Source: Phoenix dactylifera (taxonomy: Eukaryota > Streptophyta > Magnoliopsida > Arecales > Arecaceae). Taken from it: a DNA stretch of 64,000 nucleotides. The notes under the pieces were generated by a model. It did no database searches. It was given only the letters and a program-made list of their open reading frames with translations, and was not told where the DNA came from. The stretch's first letter is position 1; the number at the start of each line of letters is the position of its first letter. Positions 35,136 to 46,720 of this stretch are shown one piece after another. The translations under genes were made by a program, and so were the position numbers. Location of the stretch: assembly GCF_009389715.1 (NCBI RefSeq), contig NC_052397.1, positions 13,774,129 through 13,838,128 on the forward strand, in the 5' to 3' direction.

Positions 35136-37854
35136 TATATAATTTCGATCCACACTTTGACCACCAAATAGTTATATAATTTTCTTACTGATCGGTAATA
35201 AGCAAAGATTTCATGACATCACCTTAGAAATATAACATTAGCTTGAAAGTATTATCAGCTATCATACTGAATTATATCAGAGATACTTCCGAATAAACAA
35301 TATGAAATGCAGTTTTTTTTTCTTTCTTTTTGAGAGAGAGAGAGAGAGAAAAGGTAGCTCCCCCATATTATAATTTATCTAAGTCCACCATTCATAATTT
35401 GAATCTAGAGCCTTTCCTTGTTAGAGAGAGTGCCTATAAATCTAAAAAAATAAAAGAATTAATGAATTGTTCAAGTGGTTGTTCCCTCTTTTTCTTTTCT
35501 TAAAGTTAGCCAAGGCCTAACCGGATTTTATTCAGAAAATGGTCTCAACTTGTTGTCCTCCTTGGATTACATATACGTACTACCAATTGACCCTTATATC
35601 CATAGAAATCTGAACATCTGCAATTATGCTAGTGTTAATAAAACACTGATTGACCTGTGAAGTTACTTTTTTATTAAGAATTATAACTTTGCAAAAAAAA
35701 AAAGAGAGTATTATTTTTAAAAAAATAGCATCTGCATTTCTCCCTCGTTAAGGGAGGTCGAGCAGCCTCCAAGCGTGATTGCGGGTATGGCTTGTCCTTG
35801 TCTTGTGACTCCTTTGCCATCATGGGAGATTACATTTGACAAAAGAAAAAATAATAATTAAACTTGTAGTTGAAAGGTATATATAGTGAAAAATGCTTCT
35901 GGTACCTACACAGTAGAACAGTGATCGATTTTGGTAACTCTACAGTAAACACGTCATGCCTAACACTAAAAAGTTATGGATTGTACCAATCCGTTCTTGC
36001 CACCTGGCAATATAATTGTTTATATACATTATACGTATAGATCGCACGACTGTAGATGCACAAAAGATTATTGATACATGTACAAGAGGAGATACCAATA
36101 AAAAAATTTAACTAGGACACTGAGAGGCTCATAGCTTTATTTATTGATGTATAAATATGGTTCTACGAAAAATAGGGATGTATGTATCTCAATTGGGTTG
36201 TATAGCAAATTTTACATTGTTTATTGGCTAATATAATAAAAGGTTTTAATATCTTCAACTCAGACCATGCCTATATGCATTCTATTTTTGAAAAAAAAAA
36301 TATAGACTCTAATACTACTTGTATACTTTTTGAAAACTAACGAGGGTCCAATACCCAACTTGACTGGTATATTTATGTTATACGAGATGCATCAAATTAT
36401 GTAGAAAATTATATTATGGGTACTCATAATAATTATATGATTACGCAAAGAATTGCTTGAAAAATTTAATTGAAGTCGTGAAACATGTAAAGAATCATAA
36501 TATTCGTGAAGTGTTTGATTATCACAATAATAATATCTATTCTTAAAAATTACCTTATGTTGAATATTACAATATTTTACTATTAAAAAAAGAAATGTTG
36601 CACCCCAAATTAAACATAAATATTATGATAATTTTAATAGTAATATTATTAAACATTTCTTTAATAGTAGAAATGAGGCTATTATTATGATTCATAAATC
36701 ATAATAATAGTTGCTTCATAAATCAAATTATCAATAGGTTAGCTTAAAAAAGTTGCTTCATAAATCAAATGAGGCTAAAGATTTCAACCTTAATAAATTA
36801 GTCCTGAAATTACAATAGGTTAGCTTAAAACACCATATTCTTTTAAACCAATGGGCTGCCCAATTTGTAGCCTTTACTTTTTTTTTTTTTTTTTAACGCT
36901 CTCACTCAAGTACACATCTTGATATTGAAAAGAAATAGATCGAGATATTACAAAGCAAATAGAGAGAAAAAAAAGAACGCAAAATCTATGGCCTACATCC
37001 ACGAGCGGGGTCGATCAAAGAAAGCTGCAATACCAGTACCTAAGAAAGTATAAAGAGGAGAAAACCCTACATAAAAATCCTCGGTTGCACAAACAATCAA
37101 GGACCCCTTAATGCAGAGATGTAATAGTTAAAGCTTATATGCCCATGGATACCTCTAAAAACACGACACCGTAACAAATCTAATACACAGACCGATATGC
37201 TTGGATCAACGGGAGAAGCTCATTGGATCACATTGATGCAGCAACTAAGAACTAGCATTATGTACATGAAGATGGTTGTTTGATTAATTTGTCATCACAG
37301 CATTTATAGGATCAAGCAATTTTCTTGTGTATTACTGGCGCCCCAGAGCATTTTCCTTATGCATGTTACATGGTAATTGGAGCCATAGGAATGCAACATC
37401 TCCATTTATACTACGCTAACATGAGTTTGCATCAATATAACCAAAGCATGCATCACCCATGGTGAAATTCCCATGAAGGCCCAAGGACCACCCATAGGCC
37501 GTCACATCCAATTCCTTTTTCATAGATCTAATAAATATAGAACAATGAAAGGGACCGAGCACAAAAATTTATATCATCCGTGAATGTCCTATTTCTAAGA
37601 TTACGAATCCAAGAGATCTATGTCGCGTGTCAAGTCGGATGTCAAACTAGATCCCCGGTACCACCCCCTTCTGGGGTAATGCCATCCAAGGGCCAGGATC
37701 CTATCATCCCATCATTGAATGGTCCATGATTAAGCGGGGCCCCATCTAGGGAGTTCGTTCGTACGTTCTTGAAATCATTTGACGTAGGAGATCTCCGGTC
37801 CAGGTGGGCCCGGTCGGGTTTAATGCCTGGTCCGGGTCGGTCCAGTTGCCACGA
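35136..37854. other. Intergenic, no gene seen
   Basis: AT-rich. A T-tract at 36878-36894 could be the poly(A) end of a minus-strand retroposed sequence covering roughly 36895-37260, but no domain is visible. Short blocks such as TTGCTTCATAAATCAAAT are duplicated at 36711-36770. Confidence 0.4.
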
Positions 37855-37862
37855 CCTCCACG
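37855..37862. repeat. Left target-site duplication of the hAT element
   Basis: CCTCCACG, identical to 41156-41163 on the other side of the element. Eight bases is the hallmark length for hAT transposons. Confidence 0.92.
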
Positions 37863-37867
37863 TAGAG

Positions 37868-38180
37868 TTGGGCACTGAGCCGGGCCGTACGTGGAGGGCA
37901 CTGAGCCGGGCCGCCCACGGCCCGGCACGAAGCGGGCCGTGCCTGGCACGGCCCGCTTGCTACAGTGCCGGGCCGTGCCTGGCACGGCCCATTTGAGAGG
38001 GCCGTGCTGGGTCACAGGGTACTGGCCCGCGGGCCGAGCCCGGCACGGCCCGCTTCGGGCCTGGGCCGGCACGGCCCGCTCTAGGCCCGCGGGCCAAGCA
38101 CGGCACGGCCCATAAGGGCCTGGGCCGGGCTGGCCCGCGGGCCTGGCACGGTCCGGGCCTGGGCCCGGCCCGGCCCGATA
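37868..38180. repeat. Left subterminal palindromic array of the hAT element
   Basis: Repeated GGGCCGTGCC, GGCACGGCCC and GCCCGCGGGCC units. One palindrome has perfect 14-base arms (37930-37943 and 37945-37958) separated by one base. It is far richer in GC than the flanking DNA. Confidence 0.85.
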
Positions 38181-38324
38181 AAAATTAATGCTTCATAAAT
38201 TTCCTAAAAAAATTAATAAATATTGAAAACTAAGGATTTATGAATATAAAGCCACCTTAATGGTGGGGGGTTTGGCATAGACCCCTACCAGTTTATTAAT
38301 TTAAATCAAAATGGTACATGAAGG

Positions 38325-38417
38325 GAGGTTTGGACCTTGGTCTGACCTCTAGAATACAATAAGAAACTAAGAAAGGGCCGAGGTTTGGACCTTGGTCTGA
38401 CCTCCAGAATACAATAA
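38325..38417. repeat. Short direct duplication in the hAT element, period 55
   Basis: GAGGTTTGGACCTTGGTCTG at 38325 and again at 38380, each followed by ACCTC(T/C)AGAATACAATAA. It lies downstream of the transposase stop. Confidence 0.85.
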
Positions 38418-38476
38418 AAATGTACAATTATAAAAAATTAAGAAATCTTACTAATCATCAGTGAATCAGTATTCAC

Positions 38477-38504
38477 TCTTCAGTCTTCAGTCTTCAGTCT
38501 TCAG
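38477..38504. repeat. (TCTTCAG)4 minisatellite at the transposase stop
   Basis: Four 7-base units. On the gene strand, CTGAAGA repeats supply the last codons and the TGA stop of the resumed frame. Confidence 0.9.
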
Positions 38505-40504
38505 TAGTGTTTGTATCATCATCATCAGAGGATGTTGTATTATGTCCACCTTTATCTTGAAGTCTTGCCTCAGCATCCAACCAATCCTTGAAGCAGAGAA
38601 GCATCTCCACCGTTTCGCCCGTCATCCTACTTCTCTTTTCGTCAAGAACACGCCGACCTGCACTAAAAGCGGATTCCGATGCTACCGTGGACATCGGCAC
38701 AGCTAAAGGTGGACATAACAGGATATTGATTTCTAACACTCTTCCACCAAGATAATACATCTAGATTCTCTATTTGATTTTCATCATATGCAGACTGAAG
38801 ATCATTTTGTAAATAAAATTCTAGTTCACTACTTAAAGATGAAGAAGATGAAGAGGAACTTGAAGCATGTGTGTGTCTTCTCTGTGCAATGAATGAAAAA
38901 ATAGATGACGAACGAGAACTACTAGAAGAAGAAATAGAGGTTTGTATTTGTGTTCTAGATCCACGAATTTTTTCATCATATATAGCATAAATATCATAAA
39001 GAAGTTGTTTTACCTCATCTTTAGCAGATTCAGAATCTTGATTCATATTTTCAGAATATGCATCAAGTAAAATTAGCACGCCATTTAATTTAACTCTAGG
39101 ATCAAATACAGCAGCTAAGTTATGCATAGGACATATCTTGTCCCAATACTCATTCCATTTAGATTCCATTAGGTCAATAATAGGCATTAAAACATCATCA
39201 TATCTATGTTCTGCAAATTTTTGACTAATTATATATGCTTGTTGTAAAAATGAACATGAAGTAGGGTAATAAATACCAGAAAGAACATTGGTAGCATTAT
39301 AAAAACTAAGCAAAAAATCTTCCAAAATTTTTCCTTTATTCCAATCAGTTTCAGACAATGTAAAGCCTAATCCACGATCATTAATATATGCACTTAATAA
39401 GTTTTTATATGGGTATGCATCATGTATCATGCTATATGTGGAGTTCCAACGAGTAATTACATCAAGTTTAAATTTTTTAAAACGTTTACCATGATTTATG
39501 CATAATTCCTTAAATTCTTGAAGTCTTGATCTTGAAGCATGAATAAAAGAAACTGCATTTCTAATTTTTGAAATCACATCTTGAATCATGCCCATGCCAG
39601 CTTGAACAGAAAGATTTAAGATATGACATGCACATCTAATATGCAGTAAATTTCCATCTAATATGGGATGCAATGAGTCTTTTAATAATGCAACAGCAGA
39701 ATTATTATTAGATGCATTATCAAAAGTAATAGACATAATTTTATCATTAATATTATATGAACATGCAGTTTGATAAATAATATTTGAAATTTGTTGCCCA
39801 GAATGTGGAAAATCAAAAGCACGAAAAGCAAGAATACATTTATTTAATTGCCAATCATTATCAATATAATGAGCAGTAATGGCAATAAAACAATTACTAC
39901 CTACAGATGCTGACCAAATATCAGAAGTTAATGAAATTTTTACATTTAAAGTAGAAAGTGTTTCAATTAAATTTTGTTTCATTGCTAAAAAGTTGGTCAT
40001 AGCTACTCTTCTAAATGTACGCCTACTAGTTCTTTTGTAAGCAGGTTGTAGGTTTAATTGAACATATTCTTCAAAATTAAAAGATTCACATAAATTAAAA
40101 GGTAATTCATCCTTAACTATCCATTTTACAAGTGCTTTTCTTTGATTTTCATGATTATATGCAAAATTACCTACAAGTAATCCCCCTTGTATATTAAGGG
40201 TACTTTGAGTTTGAGCATGAGAATCATGCATCCTATGACTCTCTTGATGTCTTTTTAAATGCCCTGTTCCCCCACTACTACTACAACTATAAAGTTTGGC
40301 ACATTTTTTACATCTAGCTTTCCAGACTCCATCAACCATAACTCTATCAAATTCATTCCATACAGCACTAGTCCTCTTACGAGAAGAGGTTTGATCTTCA
40401 CTCGGTTCACCAGTTCTAGAGGAACTAGGAACATGGGGTTGGGGATTAGTTTCTTCTCCCTCAGAAACAGGAATGCCAAACTGACTTTCCTCAAAAGATG
40501 ACAT
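38494..40504 (-). pseudogene. hAT transposase, BED zinc finger type, with one frameshift
   Basis: The reading frame opens at ATG 40504 and runs 613 codons. Near the N-terminus is a BED-type finger (VWNEFDRVMVDGVWKARCKK, CAKLYSC, then GHLKRHQESH). The RNase-H-like core shows SLTSDIWSA and ITFDNASNNN with the expected acidic residues, RCACHILNLSVQAG and VITRWNSTYSMI. The C-terminal dimerisation domain begins LDVLSWWKSVRNQYPVMS, then the frame is lost near 38705-38716. It resumes in another frame with LAVPMSTVASESAFSAGRRV and LDEKRSRMTGETVEMLLCFK and stops at 38494. Compared with family members, a few residues between YPV and LAVP are missing, pointing to a small deletion. As read it makes a truncated enzyme lacking most of the dimerisation domain. 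A sequencing error or recoding cannot be excluded. Confidence 0.9.
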
Positions 40505-40771
40505 ATCTATGATTAATTCAAAAAATAAAAACTAACCGCAAGGAGGAATTGAGTAGAGGGTCGGAGGGCAGAGGCAGAGCCGAGATTCCGAGCTTCCTCT
40601 TGTGCTCTCAACAGAAGCGACCTTCTCTTCTCAACAGGAACCTCCTCTTGTGTAGCACTTGAACAAACTAAAAATTAAATTGCTAGAAGAGCACTTTAGA
40701 AGAGAGAAATAATAGCAGTAGAGAAGGAGAGAATGAGAGGTTTGGTGTGGTGAGAATGAGGGAGGAATGGG

Positions 40772-40781
40772 CTATTTATAG
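40772..40781 (-). promoter_or_regulatory. TATA box of the hAT transposase gene
   Basis: CTATAAATAG on the minus strand, about 270 bases before the transposase ATG, followed by a pyrimidine-rich leader with CTCATTCTCACCACACCAAA. The same promoter block is kept in the 9076-9733 derivative. Confidence 0.65.
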
Positions 40782-40899
40782 AAGCCTAAAATTTTTTCCC
40801 AAAATACCCCTCAATTCAGCCGTTATTGGACTGTTGGGAGGGGTAAAATGGACTTTTTCCCGAAAATAGCCGTTGGAAACGGCTATTTTCCTCCCCCTC

Positions 40900-41150
40900 T
40901 CCAGACGGGCCGTGCCGGCACGGCCCGTCTGGAGCCGTTGCGGGCCGTGCCTGGCACGGCCCGTGGCGTGCCGTGCCCGGCCCGGCCCGCCAATAGACGG
41001 GCCTGGGGCCGGGCCGGGCTGGCGTTCCGTGCTGGACGGGCCGTGCCTGGCACGGCCCGCTTCATAAGCGGGCCGGGCCAGGCACGGCCCGTTTAGTCCT
41101 TTGGCCCGGTGGGCCTGGGCCGGGCCGGCCCGGCACGGCCCGTTGCCCAA
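40900..41150. repeat. Right subterminal palindromic array of the hAT element
   Basis: The same GGGCCGTGCC/GGCACGGCCC units as on the left, in both orientations, including a perfect hairpin at 41038-41058. It lies upstream of the transposase promoter, so transposase binding could also regulate transcription. Confidence 0.85.
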
Positions 41151-41155
41151 CACTA

Positions 41156-41163
41156 CCTCCACG
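41156..41163. repeat. Right target-site duplication of the hAT element
   Basis: CCTCCACG, identical to 37855-37862. Confidence 0.92.
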
Positions 41164-43399
41164 GCAGGTTGACTGGGAGTACCATAAAGGCTCGAAAAAA
41201 CCAACGATGTGTGCGGTCTACTCTAACCATGTCCGGCTCAATGCCGTACGTGAACCGGTTGTTAAGCAAAACTGATAGGTTCCAAAAATAAAATAAAATA
41301 TAATAATAATAATAATAATAAATTTAGGACAATAAAAATAGATTCAATTATAAAAAAATGATTTGATTGAATATCGAGAAGCAAAAACAAATTCAGTCCG
41401 AAATACCAGAAAGTAGTTTGTTTTTTTTTAAATTCCCGAAGAAGTGCATATCTTCTCGAGATCTTCGTTCATAATGGTCCGGAACAATAGTATTACTGGA
41501 GTAGATACTAGATACACAACTCATTTTTAAATACAAAAAGCCGGGTAGGCGGATCGGTCCGAGTGGAGAAAAAAATATTAAATTGAAAAGTTTTTTCGAA
41601 AAAATTTATTTTTTTAAAAAAATAAATAAGATATCCAAGCACGGCGGCATTTTGATATCACTATAGACGAAAAAGAAATCTATAAAATCAAAAAAATAAA
41701 AAAATTGTGCATGATGGAATGAGTATTAAGAAGGTCATTTGTATCATACTAGAAGGCAACATATACTGCTAATTATATAGAAATTATTTTATTTTTTTGA
41801 TTCATACAAATTATTTTTTAGATGAGTATTAATAAATTCGGCTTTATCTTTTCCGAAAAAAAATATATAACTACACTATTATTGTCGACTATGGAGTAAC
41901 ATTTCATTAATTCAAAGAACGGTAGGATTGTCCAAACTACAAACGCTCAAATCCAAATAGCATGAACTCGGGTCAGATACCATCAGATTTTCCGAGCACC
42001 TTTCCTTCCGCACCTAAACGTTGAGTTGGTGAGAAATAAAGGGCCAAGAAGGTGACTAAAGGCCTGGATCAACATAGCTTTGCTCCAATGAGGCACATTC
42101 ATCTCCCCTCTCAAGGCTGGGGAGCAAATTACACTTGGCTATTACTATCTGCACCCTTTGGGCTTCTCCTATCCTCTTTGAGTCTTGGCACCCTTTCATC
42201 TGAACTCTATCTACACTGGCAGCAAAGCAAAAGAGAAAATGGAAAAGCAAAAGTGCACTAAAAAAAGAGAGAAGAAAAATAGGAAAGCGAAAGAAAAGCC
42301 TATGGAGAGAATGGCACTGGTGATAGAGACCCAAGCTTGCATGCGCTTGGTTGAACATCGATGCTTTTATGGCATGGAGGTGGTGGAGAAGAATTTGATG
42401 CCTGTGAGATGTCTCCAGTTGGCTACTGCTACAACAAAGAAGGGTCATCATGGACAATTTGTACTTTACCCTCGTTAAGATTCATTGCCGAGTCTTAATC
42501 TTATTAGGGTTTTTATTGGTTGGTGAATAATTCTAATAATTTTAGGATTCAGGTTCATGTTAAGTTGGATTGAAGTTTGTTTTTTAGTTGAAGTGGAACA
42601 TTGATATTTTTATTTTTTGATAGGAGATTAGTGAGGTGAGGCATTTTGGCGAGCCACGAGGTTCCTTGAAGTCAAACTTATTATTTTGATCTTTATTTTT
42701 TTTGGAATAATTTTTTCTCTTCTAGACTTTTTTTTAATCACTATTGCCGATTGATTTAATTGATGCTCGTTCTAGATTTTGCTATCTATTAGACTGATGA
42801 ACACCAGAATGAGCATGCTTAGCCGGAAGTTGGTTGATTAAAGCAAGTGCTTTTCGTATGGAGCAACTAGAAGAGCTGCAGCAGCCTGTAGGCAATAGGA
42901 ATAGAAAGTATGAAATAGTTGGAGTCGTTATTGTACTATAGTGTAACATAAGAAGATTTTTTTATGTGTAATTAGTTCTCCACCCTTCGAAAGACCATGG
43001 TATAATAAAAAGTCTCTGTTGACCATAACTTTTCTTCTGTATGTGATAAGCGATGTCATGAGGTCTTTTACAGTAACTAAATATTAGAGAAGAATCCAGC
43101 TAATGTAATTGTTAACCTGGAAGAATACATTCTGGCACCTTACTTTTCGAGAAAAAATTCTGATCTCTTTATTTGTCAGGTGCATTTGATCTCTTGAATT
43201 TGATTAGCATCTGATATCTTAATGACCTATTTATATAAGCCGGTTCCTAGTTTGTTAATAGGCATGTAATCATGAACGCACACATATTTATATAGTTGTC
43301 ACCTGCACTCATACTTTTAATCCGAAATTTCGAATGGCTAAAATATAAATTTGTTACACGCTGCATAGTGCGTCCTGTCTTCAATGTAACCCCTAGAAC
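41164..43399. other. Intergenic, no gene seen
   Basis: An (AAT)n tract lies near 41303-41332. Open frames around 42052-42478 on both strands (up to 133 codons) have biased composition and no recognisable domain, so I do not call them. Confidence 0.4.
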
Positions 43400-43800
43400 A
43401 TATCTCGTCTGATGGATGGCGGAACTTCGGTCTTTGATATTTTAGTACCTGGGGCGGAGCTGAGAGCAACTTAGGTCAGTATCATCTATGCAAAATAGGT
43501 CTTGAGAACGGACTTTACTGCCATTAAAAGTGACTCAGTGACGATTATTTGGTAGATTTGGAAACAAACAGAAATAATAATCATTTTCAGCGCTTGTATA
43601 ACATTTTGAGGAGCTCGAGAGAGTGTGCATACCTACTGGCCAGATATATTTATAGAGAAGCTAATAAAGAGGCGGACTGAATTGTTTCTTTTGTTGCACA
43701 ATACTCTAGTGAAGTTTTATAGATCATTGTATTATGATCCGTCACGGTCCGTGAAATTTTTATTTTTTAATTTTGCTGAGTGTATTTATGCATGGCCGGT
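43400..43800 (+). mobile_element. Decayed LINE RNase H fragment
   Basis: With stops and shifts ignored, the sequence reads GAELRAT.VSIIYAK, DFTAIKSDSVTIIW, then YLLARYIYREANKEAD followed by TGA where Trp is expected and IVSFVAQYSSEVL. This is the order of motifs in the LINE RVT_3 domain (AELRA, EGDS, REAN.ADW). It carries several in-frame stops. An AT microsatellite follows at once, where a poly(A) tail would be expected. Confidence 0.65.
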
Positions 43801-43812
43801 CGGTCTCTTAAA

Positions 43813-43815
<3 letters not shown>

Positions 43816-43868
<53 letters not shown>
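43816..43868. repeat. (AT)n microsatellite, about 26 units
   Basis: Alternating AT, directly after the LINE remnant. Confidence 0.95.
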
Positions 43869-43871
<3 letters not shown>

Positions 43872-44784
43872 AAGCCTATCTTAGAACTCTTACCGTACAA
43901 CAATGAATGCGCGGGTTTCTACGTGCAGCAAAATGTATGCAATGGGCTTCATAGAATTCCGGGCAAAGGATTTGCGGTTCGTTTCATGTAATTAAGCGAG
44001 ATTCTGTGCAAGCCAACTTGCAGCCTCGGGAAACTTGGCTCAAACCTCGACGGCACGTACAAATAGAAGTACATATCCCTAGCTAAATCTTTGGATCTCC
44101 CATGATAGTCTGAAAGATTACAAATGAAAGAAGGACAAGCTACTCGAGAGAGAGAACTAAAGTCTCTATTTTCGAATAATAAATAAATTAATTGTGGTGT
44201 TATTAACTTCTTAATAAAACAATATCATTCTGCTGATATCCTTGTGGATTGACTTGATAACGTTACTAATATGCTGAACTGTGCAATTTTCGTATCCTAT
44301 CTTGATTCCAAGCCTTCTGATATTCTTCTAGAAATTCTTGGATGTAGCACAGAAAACATAAAATATGTAAGCTTTATTGAGACTCATACGACAGCCAAAG
44401 ATTTTTTTAAATTATTATTTTTTTCAGAATAACCATTAATTTATTTGAAAGAATTGATGTGAAAATTACTAAAGTCAAAGAGCTTGGATGCAAAAGAAAA
44501 TATAGGGTATTGATAAATATTGAAAAGTTACTTATCAACTAGTTTAACATATGAAGGGAAATATGATCGGTATATTCAAGTTGATTAATTGTTGATTTGA
44601 AGAAAATCTTTCACTCTTTCATTTATAAATAACAAAACCAACATAGAGATATCAGAACATGCAGTCAATTTTTTTTTTCTTTTTAATATATTGCATATGC
44701 CTGATTATAACATCTATTTACTTCAAAACTAATCCGAACAATATTTCATTAGAGAGAAATAAGAACCATAAATTAAGAAAGTTT
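43869..44784. other. Spacer between two LINE remnants
   Basis: AT-rich, with no supported gene or repeat structure. Confidence 0.45.
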
Positions 44785-46092
44785 ATGAGGTGCCACTATG
44801 CGGCTGACCTATCCTGATCAACCCTGGCCGGCTGGAGAGGTATAGAGTTTGCAATCTGTTTGCTTTAGGTGGGCGGGCGTAGAACGAGGACCTCGTCCAG
44901 CAGGTTTTTGGAGAGCAGCTGGCTGAGTGGGTCCTATCCCTGTCGATTACTATTGCAAAGGTTGCGGACAGGAAGGTTTGGAGCGTGACTGGAAGGTCAG
45001 AAGTGAAGGCCCGGGATTTACTTCGAGGGGTCAGGAGGACTACGGCTCGACAAATTGATGGAGACTGGATCTGGAGGCTTCGCATCCACCCATGAGCTGC
45101 CTTGTTTGTCTAGAAAGTGACATGGGGGTGCCTGCCTACCAGAGGCATGCTGGCTCGGTGAGGGGTGAGCATTTCACTAGAGTGCATGGTCTACCTGGAG
45201 GTGGAGGAGGTTATTTTTCATGTCCTCAACGGATGCCCGCAAGCCGCTCAAATTTGGGGTGCGCCTCGAGCCCCCCGACCCTCGGCAGGGGTGGGCGTCG
45301 ATCAAAGCCTTCTTGCACTTCTTGGAGATCTCCTCATAAAGGCCCAACTATGAGGAAATAGGGATTGAGACTGCCTACCTAGTTAATCACTGTTGGCTAG
45401 ATAGGAATGCCCGAGTCTTCAAGGACAGCAAAGCGCATCCAACAAAGCTCTTTTTCATGTGACGGAGGTCATTCGCACCACGATGTCATCGTCTCTTGGG
45501 ACGGCCAGAAAAATGTGGGGCTCTCTTTCTGCTCCTGCAACCTCCAAAGTTGTGCTGGTCTTCTGGAAGCCCCCACCTTCTGGCTTCTCAAGATGAACTT
45601 CGACAGTAGTGTGGGCAAGGATGGGAGCACGGGAAGTATGAGATTCATCATCAAAGATCATGATACCAGACTGATAGCAGCTGGGGGTCGGAGGACTTTC
45701 GACACATCTATAGTCAGTGCCGAGCTCAGGCTGCATGGGAGGGCATCACCTATGCGAGGCATATGTTGGGTGCGGACCACATCCTCCTCGAGGGTGACTC
45801 AGCCATGGTGATCGAGTGGATCCGAGGTTAGGAACGCGATGCTGGTTCCGAGCCGCTGCTCCACAATATCCGTAGGCTCTTAGATAAGTGTAGTCTCTAT
45901 TGGGCCACACATATCTACAGGAGGCACATAACATTGCTAATTGGGTGGCCTCCTTTGCGGCTCACCATTCTGGAGGTTTCATTTGAGAAGACCTCGTATC
46001 TGTGCCCTATCCTTTGTATCATTTTTTCTTTTCTGATTTTGTTAACGGCACCCACATCCGTCGCGTATGAGCTGTCGTTGTACAAAAAAAAA
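44785..46092 (+). mobile_element. LINE 3' half: zinc-binding RT domain and RNase H, decayed
   Basis: From 44890 the plus strand encodes the zf-RVT domain: DLVQQVFGEQLAEWVLSLSI, VADRKVWSVTGRSEVKARDL, DGDWIWRLRIHP, a stop, then KVTWGCLPTRGMLAR and, after a shift, VEEVIFHVLNGCPQAAQIWG. RNase H follows: LKMNFDSSVGKDGSTGSMRF, IVSAELR, then shifted AWEGITYARHMLGADHILLE and GDSAMVIEWIRG, then NIANWVASFAAHHSGG. A short A-tract at 46083-46091 is a likely tail. Several stops and at least three frameshifts make it a relic. No reverse transcriptase core is visible upstream, so it is 5'-truncated. Confidence 0.82.
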
Positions 46093-46720
46093 GTGGCCAT
46101 GTGAAACATCTCGTAGATGGTTGGCTTAGCTAATATTCGAGCCTGAGGCAATCATCAACTGGTCTTATTGTGCATCATCTATTTTATAATAAAGTTATAT
46201 AATTAAATACTTTCTTTGGGATAAAAAAGAAAAATATCTTATTTTTTATTAAGAAAAAACCTATGACTCAATGCTTTATTTTACATATTTGATGCTTTTC
46301 TATTTTTCACATCACGCTTATCAATTTTTCCAAAGTAACCTGAAGGGGGTAGAATGCTTGTTTGTCCCATAACTGAACCCTACAAATTATTTTGAGTCCA
46401 TAATTTTTAATGATTTTAGTGATTAATAAAACATTTTAACAGTTCTGAATTCTTGTCTTTCATTTATCAAAACACTGTAAAATGCTAACTCTAAAAAATT
46501 ATTTCTGCGTCGGGTGCTAGGAATGATGGAGACACTTCGCACAGAACAAAAATGTGGAGTAGGCATCAGAAAAAAATATATAGGACATACTTCTTATTTT
46601 ACTATTTTTTTAATACCCATCTTAAAGTTGAAACCTAAAGCCAAAGCCTCCTTTTACTAATGGTGTTGTTAATCCCATAATTAAAAAAATACGACATTCT
46701 CTTTCTTTCTTATTTTCATA
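46093..46720. other. Intergenic, no gene seen
   Basis: AT-rich spacer between the LINE remnant and the foldback array. Confidence 0.45.

Larger units (their letters stand above)
37863..41155. mobile_element. Complete hAT transposon, 3293 bp, with transposase gene
   Basis: It starts TAGAGTTGGGCA and ends TGCCCAACACTA, whose complement TAGTGTTGGGCA differs at one base: a 12-bp terminal inverted repeat. A perfect 8-bp duplication CCTCCACG flanks it. Both subterminal regions (37868-38180 and 40900-41150) are dense arrays of GGGCCGTGCC/GGCACGGCCC, probably transposase-binding sites. Between them is one minus-strand transposase gene with TATA box and leader. The intact target duplication indicates a fairly recent insertion, but the transposase gene has a frameshift, so this copy may no longer supply active enzyme. 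Confidence 0.95.

Noticed and set aside
42056..42478. Overlapping frames of 97 and 133 codons on opposite strands
   Set aside because: Composition is low-complexity (Lys/Glu-rich against Leu/Phe/Ser-rich), typical of chance frames across a purine-rich stretch.
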